Shown in pieces: positions 41,874 to 50,127 of a stretch of 64,000 nucleotides of DNA (the first letter of the stretch is position 1; the number at the start of each line of letters is the position of its first letter). This DNA comes from Candidatus Thalassarchaeum sp. GTDB lineage: Archaea; Thermoplasmatota; Poseidoniia; Poseidoniales; Thalassarchaeaceae. Below the pieces are notes generated by a model. That model made no database searches, was not told the origin of the DNA, and saw nothing but the letters and a program-made list of their open reading frames with translations. The DNA lies in NCBI GenBank assembly GCA_016777225.1, contig JADHRW010000003.1, positions 1 through 64,000 on the forward strand. Direction: 5' to 3'. The translations under genes were made by a program, and so were the position numbers.

Positions 41874-44816
41874 ATGGCTACCAATGGCAGTGATAAAACA
41901 GAAGTGAAATCTCCTATTGATTGGCGTGGTCAAACTACCTCTATTAAGGAATCTTTTTATGAAAGAGTCAATAAAACTCAAGATTCTATGAAAAATATTG
42001 ATTCACTATCAATGAAAGGTGCGGTCATTCGTGCACCTAACAAAATTAGAAGAGCTGTATCTGGAATGTCAGGCACACAGGCACTAGTTAAATTCCCTAT
42101 TGTAATAATTGTTTTCTGCTTACTATGTACTGGTTTCTTTACCATGCATTCAGGTGCTATTGATTGTAGAGAAGGTTTTCAAAATTCTATTTGTAAAGAA
42201 GAGTCATCTCTGAATGTGAATGGTGATTTAGAAGTTTACTTACCAGAAGGATCGGAAGTATCAGTTTTAATTGAAGAGGTTGAACAAGATTGGACGACAA
42301 ATGTCATGATAATTTATGTTGAATCTGAAAATTACAATGTTACGAACATTCCGATACTAAAGCAAATTGATGCTATGGAACAACTTATGAATCAAAATAG
42401 AAATGATGGTGGAGAGTTTGATGACATAATTTATGTTTTATCAATTTCAGCTGTTATCAAGGAAGTTAATTCTAGCGCAGTTAGAGTGGCTAAAGCTTTT
42501 TCTTCAGGTATTGCTGATGCATTACAACTTGAAGAAACTGCAGATTCTATTAATGAGACAATTGACAGTCAGAAAGATATTTTGGGCAATTACGCTATTC
42601 CTGACGAGCAAGAAAGAGTAAATCAAATAATAGGAGAAATGCCACAAAATGCTCTAGATAAACTAGTTAGAGACGTAGGCAGAGAAGAAGCGGAGAAAGC
42701 ATTTTATTGGAATAGAGCAGTTATTATAATGGGGATATCAAGTAATGTTTCTGTTGCTGAAATAATAGAGAGAACTCAAGGAAATATTGATTTTTTGAGT
42801 AATGTTGATTCTAATGGGGATGGTGTTGCAGACTGGGGTCCAGAGGAACTAAATCTTACGATGACTTTAACAGGTCCGACACCCATAACAAATGCTGTTA
42901 CTGAAGAGTCATTCAAACTTTTCTGGACTGTGTTTCCTATAGGGGTAGTTTTTGTTGCACTCGGTTTATTTTTATTCCATTGCGACATATTACAAACAGG
43001 AAGATTCAGATTTGTACAAGGAATGAAAGTTTTGATTATAACTGGATTACCCACACTATGCTCAGTATTCTTAACCATGGGAATCATAGGTTTTTCTAAT
43101 TTTGAAGTTACAATGACTGTGATTATTGTCGGTCCAATTGTTCTTGCATTAGGAGTATCATACGGGCTTCACATTACAAATCGTTATGCAGAATCTAAAG
43201 GGACTCCGCATGAAAAAATGGAAGAGGCTTTGAATTCAACAGGGAAAGCAGTATTCTTATCTGCAGTAACCACCATTATTGGTTTCATATCCCTAACATT
43301 CACACCAATGGCGCCTATTCAGACTGTAGGTTGGTCACTTGCCTTTGGTATCGTTGTAGTATATATTATGACAATGCTAATGGTACCAAATTTAACAATA
43401 TTATTAGACTTAAAGAAACCTTCACACGCCCCTCCAAAATTATTTGTTAATGCAGTATCTGTGCCTGTCAAATGGACGAAATTGACTTTGTCTGTATTCT
43501 TAATTCTCATAATAATATCAGCCGGAATCTCTAGAGAGAATGTTGAGTCAAATTTAAATTTATTAGAAATGGCACCCTCGACTGTTGAAGCAGTAGTAAA
43601 AATGGATGACTACAGTCGTGAGTTTGAGTCGGGACAACCAGGATTTTTATTGATTCCAGAAGATATTGGCGCTACTGCTGATTTTGCATTGACTGCAAAT
43701 GATCCCTTTGCGGCTCTAGAATCTATTGAGAAACTTGAGGGGCAATGCGCATCGGTAGATAAAGTGACTGCAGTTTCAATAGTGTTCTTAATGAAAGCGA
43801 TTGCAGTTTCAGTGAATTTCTCCGGAGCACCAATTGCTGATTTAGTAGATGATACTCCTGCCCCTGACCCTATCAAAGATGTCGCACGACTGATTTTTGA
43901 TAATGAGCAATCTGGAAATGCATCTTTCTGGAGAACTCTGGACACTTTAGATGCACAAGAGTTAGGAGGCCAACAAACTCAGAATTTCTTGATCTATGTA
44001 TTCTACAATAGTCTAACAGATGAAATGAGAGAATTATTCATATCAGATTCTTATCAAAAAAGCTTGATTTATATCGATATGCCATTCATGGATGTTGTAG
44101 GAACTGAAGAAGCCACTAAATTAGTAAATAAACACGCTCAAAATTCTGGAATCGGAGGCATTGGTGGTTCTCCTGAACTAATTGGAGTGGCATCTGTAAC
44201 TATCGAAGTTAACGACTTAATTGTAGGTTCACAATGGGGCTCTCTTTTCTTTGCCCTTTTATTCACAGTAATTACACTAGGATTAGTATTTAGAGACATA
44301 TTGTTCGCAATATTGACAACTATCCCTGTAGGATTTACAGTCGCAATGCAGTGGATGATTATGGATTTAGGAGGTGTGGAACTTTCTTTAGTTACTGTAA
44401 TGATTGGTTCGATATTAGTTGGAGTTGGAGTCGACTTTTCGATTCATATTGCTAATAGAGTCAAAGAATTAGGAGGTTCTCTAGAGGCGATTAAATCATC
44501 CTGTGCTAGTACTGGCATGAGTTTGTTTGAAGCCACTACTGTGACAGCAGCGGGAATGACTTGCGCTTTGTTTATACCTATTCCAGCAATTGGTCCATTC
44601 ATTATTGTAATTATTGTATTATTAGTTATAGCTGCAATTTCAGCATTACTTTTATTGCCTGCAATTTATTCACTAATGGTTAAGTCAGGTGTGAATTTAA
44701 CAGGAGGAGTTTCTAGAATGGTACAAACAGCAGGGCTCAAGAGAGCTATAGAAAGAGATGAGGCAGATGCTATTGATGCAACACTAATCATTGGCTCAGC
44801 AGAAGATGCTTGGTAA
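41874..44816 (+). CDS. RND superfamily membrane protein (HAE3/MMPL-like transporter)
   Basis: 980 residues. Topology follows the RND pattern: one helix near residues 75-95, an outside domain of about 240 residues, a bundle of five helices (about 350-520), then a second outside domain (about 555-790) and five more helices (790-940). The internal repeat is clear from paired motifs VIIVGPIVLALGVSYGLHITNRYAESKG and VTVMIGSILVGVGVDFSIHIANRVKEL, which carry the Asp/His proton-relay positions and the GxGVDfsiH motif. Members export lipids, hopanoids or drugs, driven by protons. The cargo is unknown. The gene is not next to an obvious partner. Confidence 0.85.
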   Translation: MATNGSDKTEVKSPIDWRGQTTSIKESFYERVNKTQDSMKNIDSLSMKGAVIRAPNKIRRAVSGMSGTQALVKFPIVIIVFCLLCTGFFTMHSGAIDCREGFQNSICKEESSLNVNGDLEVYLPEGSEVSVLIEEVEQDWTTNVMIIYVESENYNVTNIPILKQIDAMEQLMNQNRNDGGEFDDIIYVLSISAVIKEVNSSAVRVAKAFSSGIADALQLEETADSINETIDSQKDILGNYAIPDEQERVNQIIGEMPQNALDKLVRDVGREEAEKAFYWNRAVIIMGISSNVSVAEIIERTQGNIDFLSNVDSNGDGVADWGPEELNLTMTLTGPTPITNAVTEESFKLFWTVFPIGVVFVALGLFLFHCDILQTGRFRFVQGMKVLIITGLPTLCSVFLTMGIIGFSNFEVTMTVIIVGPIVLALGVSYGLHITNRYAESKGTPHEKMEEALNSTGKAVFLSAVTTIIGFISLTFTPMAPIQTVGWSLAFGIVVVYIMTMLMVPNLTILLDLKKPSHAPPKLFVNAVSVPVKWTKLTLSVFLILIIISAGISRENVESNLNLLEMAPSTVEAVVKMDDYSREFESGQPGFLLIPEDIGATADFALTANDPFAALESIEKLEGQCASVDKVTAVSIVFLMKAIAVSVNFSGAPIADLVDDTPAPDPIKDVARLIFDNEQSGNASFWRTLDTLDAQELGGQQTQNFLIYVFYNSLTDEMRELFISDSYQKSLIYIDMPFMDVVGTEEATKLVNKHAQNSGIGGIGGSPELIGVASVTIEVNDLIVGSQWGSLFFALLFTVITLGLVFRDILFAILTTIPVGFTVAMQWMIMDLGGVELSLVTVMIGSILVGVGVDFSIHIANRVKELGGSLEAIKSSCASTGMSLFEATTVTAAGMTCALFIPIPAIGPFIIVIIVLLVIAAISALLLLPAIYSLMVKSGVNLTGGVSRMVQTAGLKRAIERDEADAIDATLIIGSAEDAW

Positions 44817-44852
44817 CGACACTTTCATTCACCTCTTAATCTTCGGAAGCAT

Positions 44853-45329
44853 ATGAATTATTGGTTGATGAAGAGTGAACCACATGTATATCCATGGGAA
44901 AAACTAGTTGAAGATAAGAAAACCCATTGGGACGGAGTGAGAAATTATCAAGCACGTAATATGATGAGAGACGATATGAAATTAGGAGACTTAGTTTTAT
45001 TCTATCATTCGAATTTTAAACCTCCACATGTAATCGGCGTTGCTGAAATTTGTAAAGAAGGGTTTCCAGATCATACCGCCCAAGATCCGAAGTCAAATTA
45101 TTTTGATGAGAAAGCATCGCCTGAGAATCCTAGGTGGATGATGGTTGAGATAAAACCAATAAAAGGCATGAAAAGAATGATTTCCTTGCAAGAAATGAGA
45201 GATAACCCAGCATTAGAGGGCATGACGCTCCTAATGAAAGGGAGTCGTCTTTCTGTTCAACCAGTAACGGAAAAACACTTCGAAATTGTATGCCAAATGG
45301 GTGGACTAAGTGGAATTCCTAAGGAATGA
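44853..45329 (+). CDS. EVE-domain protein
   Basis: 158 residues made of a single EVE domain (PUA-like fold). The start MNYWLMKSEPHVYPWEKL and GVRNYQARNMMRD, then GDLVLFYHSNFKPPHVIGVAEI are the family landmarks (as in human THYN1). EVE domains bind modified bases in DNA or RNA; the residues YWL-KSEP and the aromatic pocket are present. The substrate is not known. It lies immediately upstream of the convergent SRP RNA gene (2 bases apart). Confidence 0.93.
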   Translation: MNYWLMKSEPHVYPWEKLVEDKKTHWDGVRNYQARNMMRDDMKLGDLVLFYHSNFKPPHVIGVAEICKEGFPDHTAQDPKSNYFDEKASPENPRWMMVEIKPIKGMKRMISLQEMRDNPALEGMTLLMKGSRLSVQPVTEKHFEIVCQMGGLSGIPKE

Positions 45330-45330
45330 A

Positions 45331-45645
45331 ATATATGGGCATGTCTTCGGTGGACGCTCGTCATCATCGATAAATAATCATTGGATTCCTCAACTCCGCG
45401 ATTCCAAGGCATCCAGCATCCCCAGTCGGGCTGCTCGCTTCCGCGCCTGACCTGGTTCCCGGGTATAAGACACTTCGAATTTCCCTCCGGAAGTTCGTTA
45501 TGCCAACCTGCATCTCTTGGAGGCGAAGTATCGACGTTACCCAATGGGTTATCGATGGCTCGTTTGCGCCGCCCTCAGACTTCAGGTCACCATTATTGAC
45601 GATTTGTGAATAATAGAGCACGTCAACACTCCCCCTAGCCCGTAT
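45331..45645 (-). ncRNA. Signal recognition particle RNA (7S, archaeal type)
   Basis: On the minus strand the conserved SRP54-binding hairpin lies at 45421-45455: CCAGGTCAGG, a GGAA tetraloop (45439-45442), then AGCAGCC and CTGGG. The Alu-like 5' part begins near GGGCTAGGGGG (about 45642), and the 5' ATACGGGC pairs with 3' GCCCATAT (about 45333-45340) to form helix 1. The length of about 315 bases and the GC-rich composition against AT-rich neighbours fit archaeal SRP RNA. The ends are approximate. Translated frames through this region are shadows. Confidence 0.9.
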
Positions 45646-45663
45646 AGCCGTGATTAGCGACCC

Positions 45664-45671
45664 ATTTTAAT
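45664..45671 (-). promoter_or_regulatory. Probable TATA element of the SRP RNA gene
   Basis: ATTAAAAT read on the minus strand lies about 25 bases before the predicted 5' end of the SRP RNA at about 45645, which matches archaeal promoter spacing and supports the estimated RNA boundary. Confidence 0.45.
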
Positions 45672-45701
45672 GAAACCCTGAAACGATGTTAGATAATTTC
45701 T

Positions 45702-46085
45702 TTATTCAGCTTCATATTTTGATGGGCAACCTGTCTGAATAGAGTTGGCAGAAATAGTCCACTTTCCATCTTCCTCTAAAAGATCACCTTTGACAGCAAT
45801 AACATAACCTTCTGCGAAACCATCAGGCAAAGCAACAGATGAAATATCGACGAAAATTTGTGAATTTGCTCCTGAAAGAATAAATGTTTTTGATTCATTA
45901 TTAACTGAACCTTCCATTACTGTACCTCTAAGATGGACTTCAGAAGATGTAAAATCATTAGGAGATTCCATAACCTCATCAACAGTGTATTGAACTTCAG
46001 GATCTACACTAATATACATTAACGAAATTAAAGCAATTAAAGCGAATCCTACAACTAATAATCTTGAGACCCTAGTTGCTGCCAT
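45702..46085 (-). CDS. ccmE: CcmE-like heme chaperone, CxxxY variant
   Basis: 127 residues from the ATG at 46085; an upstream frame to 46145 overlaps pyrD and is not needed. A single N-terminal anchor (about residues 7-24) is followed by an OB fold with VHLRGTVMEGSVNNESKTFIL and VIAVKGDLLEEDGKW, which follows the CcmE pattern. Bacterial CcmE binds heme covalently at His in HxxxY; here the matching place is Cys in GCPSKYE (CxxxY), the variant described for archaea and some deltaproteobacteria. It would hold heme for cytochrome c maturation. The other ccm genes are not in the window. The gene is 40 bases downstream of pyrD. Confidence 0.72.
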   Translation of the reverse strand: MAATRVSRLLVVGFALIALISLMYISVDPEVQYTVDEVMESPNDFTSSEVHLRGTVMEGSVNNESKTFILSGANSQIFVDISSVALPDGFAEGYVIAVKGDLLEEDGKWTISANSIQTGCPSKYEAE

Positions 46086-46125
46086 GATTAACGCAATTGA
46101 ATTGCACTCAAGAGGTTTATGATAT

Positions 46126-47244
46126 TCATTTGTGGTAATAACCAACTGCTTCCTGAATACTAGAAAAATTATTCTGCTTTACTTTTTTGTTCAGACCTTT
46201 GATGATATGGGAGGTAATTGAGGGGCCTTGGAATACTAATGCTGAATATAACTGAATTAATGATGCACCAGAATTAATCATATCCCATGCCGAATCAACA
46301 GAATCAATTCCGCCCACGCCTACAATAGGGATTTTAGAATCTGTATATTCGTATAACAAATTAACAACTTCTAAAGATCGTGCTTTCAGTGGTCGTCCAG
46401 ATAAACCTCCTTTCTGAGCAAATACTGAACGAGACTGAGAATTTTTAGGAGTGTAACGTGAAACTGTTGTATTTGTAGCAACAAACCCATTAACCCCAGA
46501 GCTAATTGCAATTTCAACAGATTTGAGTAATACATCATCCTCCATATCTGGTGAAAATTTCAATAAAACTGGCTTAAAATCATGTTTTCTGTCTCTAATG
46601 ATATTACACGCATCAAGAACCTTAGAAAGATGGTCTTCTTCTTGCAACTCACGAAGACCAGGAGTGTTCGGAGAGGAAATATTCAGTACAAACAAGTCGG
46701 AGTAGTCCCATAGAATATCTAGTGTTGCGGAGTAGTCTGCAGGGGCATCATCATTAGATACCTTCTTTGATCTACCAATATTTGCAGCAATAGGGTTATT
46801 CGGCCACAAACCTTTAGATTTTCTTTCAACTAGACTATCTCTAACTGCTAAAGCACCAGGATTATTAAATCCCATACGATTAATCAAAGCATTTTCCTTA
46901 TTGGCTCTGAACATTCGTGGTTTGGGATTACCATCTTGAGGATATCTCGTAATACCTCCATATTCCATCCAAGAAAATCCTAAACAAGGCCATGCAGAAA
47001 GAGCCTGAGCTTTTTTATCAAAACCGGCAGCAAGGCCAAGTGGATGATTAAAGTCCATGCCAAATACCTTTGTTTGTAATTCAGGAGCCTGGTAAAGAGA
47101 CTCAAGAACACGTCGACCAATAGAATTTTGGCCGAAATTTGTTAGTGCTGCGACACTGATACTATGAGCCTTTTCAGAATCAATTAACCGTAACATGGGT
47201 TTACCAAACACACGATATGGCAGCCCCATGTGAAGTCGGTTCAA
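46126..47244 (-). CDS. pyrD: Dihydroorotate dehydrogenase, class 2 (quinone-dependent)
   Basis: 372 residues. The N-terminal amphipathic extension (GKPMLRLIDSEKAHSISVA) that associates with the membrane and quinone is present, so this is class 2. The FMN barrel shows LGLAAGFDKKAQAL, MEYGGITRYPQDGNPKPRMFR, NRMGFNNPGA, the catalytic serine in NISSPNTPGLRELQ, and GVGGIDSVDSAWDMI. It oxidises dihydroorotate to orotate in pyrimidine synthesis and passes electrons to quinone. Most archaea use class 1 enzymes, so this is a bacterial-type form. A shorter start at 47229 is possible. Confidence 0.95.
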   Translation of the reverse strand: MNRLHMGLPYRVFGKPMLRLIDSEKAHSISVAALTNFGQNSIGRRVLESLYQAPELQTKVFGMDFNHPLGLAAGFDKKAQALSAWPCLGFSWMEYGGITRYPQDGNPKPRMFRANKENALINRMGFNNPGALAVRDSLVERKSKGLWPNNPIAANIGRSKKVSNDDAPADYSATLDILWDYSDLFVLNISSPNTPGLRELQEEDHLSKVLDACNIIRDRKHDFKPVLLKFSPDMEDDVLLKSVEIAISSGVNGFVATNTTVSRYTPKNSQSRSVFAQKGGLSGRPLKARSLEVVNLLYEYTDSKIPIVGVGGIDSVDSAWDMINSGASLIQLYSALVFQGPSITSHIIKGLNKKVKQNNFSSIQEAVGYYHK

Positions 47245-47281
47245 CCGACACTCTTCAAGCGTTGCGCACTTCCGATGAACG

Positions 47282-47686
47282 ATGAGGGGTTCTACGGAGT
47301 ATGCGGCGATATCCGAATTAGCACGGAGGATTCTTAGATCAAGAGGTGTAAATATTATTCATAATGGAATTTTATCTAGTGAAATTGAATATTTATCTAA
47401 TGAATTATCAGATAGTGCACCGAAAATAATATTTGGTATCAAATCTAAAATCACCGTAACAGATGATATTTACTTTGAAATGGAGAATTCAAAAAATGGG
47501 ATTATTTCAACTAATCCCCCGGATTCATTAGAAGTAGTTTGGGTTAAAAAGAGGGAAAATTCATGGAATAATCTAACAACAAAAATAATTGAATTGGGTA
47601 GAGCAGGATATCCAGGATGTATTGGGTGCGCGGGTCCAGCGGCTGATGAGCCATGGAATGAAAAAAGGTCTAGAGAAGAAAAATAA
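47282..47686 (+). CDS. Hypothetical protein with a C-terminal CxxC motif
   Basis: 134 residues, no membrane segment. The N-terminal 50 residues are helical (YAAISELARRILRSRGVNII), the middle is strand-rich, and the C-terminus contains GYPGCIGCAGPAADEPW, a CxxC with flanking glycines and prolines that could bind a metal or be redox active. No family is recognised. It is divergent from pyrD (37 bases) and precedes the GC-rich hairpin upstream of topA. Confidence 0.6.
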   Translation: MRGSTEYAAISELARRILRSRGVNIIHNGILSSEIEYLSNELSDSAPKIIFGIKSKITVTDDIYFEMENSKNGIISTNPPDSLEVVWVKKRENSWNNLTTKIIELGRAGYPGCIGCAGPAADEPWNEKRSREEK

Positions 47687-47696
47687 AACTTGGCTT

Positions 47697-47747
47697 CACG
47701 CGCTCACGTACGCGTGCGCTCCTTGTATCAAACGGACTTGACTCAAG
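47697..47747. promoter_or_regulatory. GC-rich hairpin and short palindrome upstream of topA
   Basis: CACGCG (47697-47702) and CGCGTG (47711-47716) form a hairpin with an 8-base loop, unusual GC content for this genome. CTTGA-C-TCAAG follows at 47737-47747. The hairpin lies just after the hypothetical gene's stop and the palindrome lies before the topA TATA box. No T-run follows the hairpin, so a terminator or operator role is open. Confidence 0.35.
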
Positions 47748-47773
47748 TTTATACAGGTAGTATAGTGCCACCA

Positions 47774-47782
47774 CATATATTG
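47774..47782 (+). promoter_or_regulatory. Probable TATA element of topA
   Basis: CATATATTG is about 40 bases before the GTG start at 47814; transcription would begin near 47803 and leave a very short leader. Confidence 0.4.
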
Positions 47783-47813
47783 GTCGATGATAAGTATTTG
47801 ATCAAGTGATGAA

Positions 47814-50081
47814 GTGAGTATTGTGAAACTGATGATTCTTGAGTCTGGAGCTAAGGCTAAGACTGTAAAGAAATACTTGGGTAAAGGATGGATAGTACAA
47901 GCATGCGGTGGCCATGTTCAAGATCTACCATCTAAAGGAAGTAAGGGTTCATCCAAGTCCATGTGGACATCAGAGAGAGATGTACTTCCAGAACCTCCAT
48001 GGGGTTGGACATCAGGGGCACAGAAAAAAATTACTGATTTACTAAAAAAAGCAAAATCATCAAATGTTGAAGAAGTATACATAGCAACCGACCCAGATAG
48101 AGAAGGAGAGTTCATAGCTTGGAGGTTGAGTATTATATTTGCTAAATTTCCTGTACAGAAAAGAGTCACATTCAATGAAATTACAGAAACTTCAGTCCAA
48201 GATGCTATTGAACAAGCAAGAGAGATAGATACGGCATTGGTAGACTCAGCAAAAGTCCGTAGGTTTATGGACCGTTTAGTAGGTTTTGAATGCTCTAGAT
48301 TTTCCCGCTCTTGGAAACTCACCTCTATGGGTAGAGTTCAAACTCCGACATTGGGTTTCATTATGGAAAGAGAATTACTAAGAGAGAAACACGTTCCAAT
48401 CGTCTATAATAGCGTTAATTTCTATTCAAATGAAACTAATTTCAAGATAAGATTCCATGAGAAAAATGATCCAGAAGCTTGGTTAGATGATTCTGGAAAG
48501 CATTTTCCTGATAGAACATTTAATCAAGACTTAGCCGCAGAAGCAATTACTAAATTAAAGTATAATAAGAAAATAGAAATTGAATCTGTAAAAGAGGGTA
48601 AGAATAAGAGGAATCCAAAGCCTCCATTTACCACCGATACGATGTTACAATCTGCAAGTTCTAATCTCGGTTGGTCTGTGGCAAGAACCAGTTCAGTTGC
48701 AGGAGAACTATACAATTCAGGACATGTCACCTACATTCGAACGGATTCCACTAGGACTAATGAAAATGCAAGGAAGACCATTAAAGACCATGTCAGGGAG
48801 AAATTTGGTGAAGATCATTTGGGTCCCGGAGTATTAGGCCCTGATGCTAAGAAAGGTAGCACTAACGTCCAAGATGCTCACGAAGCAATTAGACCAACGA
48901 GGCCTGAAATTTTGCAGATAGATGGTATAAAAGATGACCAGCAGTTACTTTATCGATTGATTTGGGCGAGATTTGCAGCAAGTCAAATGTCTAATTCAAT
49001 ACGTGAAACTAGAAGTATTCAGGCAAAAACTAAAGATTTTGAGAAGATAATTACAGGAACTGCATCATGGCGAATTCATGCAGGATGGGAGGCAGTGTAC
49101 GAACCTTTTCATAAAGAAGTCAAATTGCAGCCTCCAAAATCAAAGATTGAAAAAGGGGCTGTTTGGAATATAGAATGTAATGAAGAAAATCCTTTACTAG
49201 TTAGTGACCAAACGAAACCTCCAAGAAGATTCTCGGAGAGTTCAATCGTACAAGAAATGAAAAAGCAGGGTATTGGGAGACCGTCCACCTATGTTTCAAC
49301 AATTCAAACACTAAGTAGAAGGAAATATGTGGAAAATACTAGTGGTGCACTTATTCCAACAGATGCAGGAAGGACACTATGGTTAGAGGTAGTTCCATTC
49401 TATAATGAACAAAATGATAAAGGTCTTTTTGCAGCACAGTTTACAGCGAAAATGGAAGCAGATTTGGATACAATAGAGAATAGTAACCAATCTGCACCTA
49501 AGGTGTGGCATGAATTTGTAGATGTTTTCAAAGAAATGAACAACTCTGCAAGAATTAAGAAAAGAAGTATACCATCAAAAAAACAAATCGAATTACTAGA
49601 AAATTTGGTAAAGAATATGACAGTTAAGGAAAGAGAAAAGGTACTTAATGGAAAGAAGCCAGAAGAATTTACTGGAGAAGAAATGAGAGAAACACTAGAT
49701 CGTGTAATAGCAGAAGGAGGAGATTTCCCTGCCAGTGATAAACAAATTGGTTTGGTAATAAAGTTAGCAGATCAATTAGGACATAGTCTCAAAGATGTTG
49801 CTAAGTTAGGCGAAATTGACGACATAAATAACTTAACTGGAGGAAAAGACGGTAGTGCGAGTAGATTAATAGATATTCTAATTAAGCAAAGTCAAGCATT
49901 GCCTGCTACTGAGGCTCAGGTAAAATTAGTCAAAAAAATAGTAGAAAGAGAAGAAGTACCTTTGACCGACATCTTATCTATTGCAAATATTGTAACAATC
50001 GAAGAAATGACAAAACAAGATGCTAGTAAAATCATCGATGCAATCGTGAAAAAAAATAAATCTTCTAAGAAAAAGAAGTGA
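47814..50081 (+). CDS. topA: DNA topoisomerase I (type IA), bacterial-type core with a novel-looking C-terminus
   Basis: 755 residues from GTG 47814 (GTG 47823 is an alternative). Toprim: LMILESGAKAKTVKKYLG with the catalytic Glu10, and DPDREGE (93-99). The strand-passing core has RFMDRLVGFE, SMGRVQTPTLGFI (171-183) and the active Tyr307 in TYIRTDSTRTN. It relaxes negative supercoils. Zinc fingers typical of bacterial TopA are absent. Instead residues 586-755 hold three similar modules, each opening with a Pro-x-[ST/Ser]-x-x-Gln block (IPSKKQIELL, FPASDKQIGLV, LPATEAQVKLV) and ending in a helix such as ASRLIDILI or ASKIIDAIV, and a Lys-rich tail. These modules may bind DNA; that is inference. 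Confidence 0.93.
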   Translation: MSIVKLMILESGAKAKTVKKYLGKGWIVQACGGHVQDLPSKGSKGSSKSMWTSERDVLPEPPWGWTSGAQKKITDLLKKAKSSNVEEVYIATDPDREGEFIAWRLSIIFAKFPVQKRVTFNEITETSVQDAIEQAREIDTALVDSAKVRRFMDRLVGFECSRFSRSWKLTSMGRVQTPTLGFIMERELLREKHVPIVYNSVNFYSNETNFKIRFHEKNDPEAWLDDSGKHFPDRTFNQDLAAEAITKLKYNKKIEIESVKEGKNKRNPKPPFTTDTMLQSASSNLGWSVARTSSVAGELYNSGHVTYIRTDSTRTNENARKTIKDHVREKFGEDHLGPGVLGPDAKKGSTNVQDAHEAIRPTRPEILQIDGIKDDQQLLYRLIWARFAASQMSNSIRETRSIQAKTKDFEKIITGTASWRIHAGWEAVYEPFHKEVKLQPPKSKIEKGAVWNIECNEENPLLVSDQTKPPRRFSESSIVQEMKKQGIGRPSTYVSTIQTLSRRKYVENTSGALIPTDAGRTLWLEVVPFYNEQNDKGLFAAQFTAKMEADLDTIENSNQSAPKVWHEFVDVFKEMNNSARIKKRSIPSKKQIELLENLVKNMTVKEREKVLNGKKPEEFTGEEMRETLDRVIAEGGDFPASDKQIGLVIKLADQLGHSLKDVAKLGEIDDINNLTGGKDGSASRLIDILIKQSQALPATEAQVKLVKKIVEREEVPLTDILSIANIVTIEEMTKQDASKIIDAIVKKNKSSKKKK

Positions 50082-50127
50082 GATTAAAATTAGAAGATAT
50101 CAATAAGGTTAACCTATTGATTGATAT

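Noticed and set aside
45257-45621. Reading frames of 72 to 95 codons on both strands
   Set aside because: They overlap the SRP RNA, whose conserved hairpin and terminal pairing explain the sequence.
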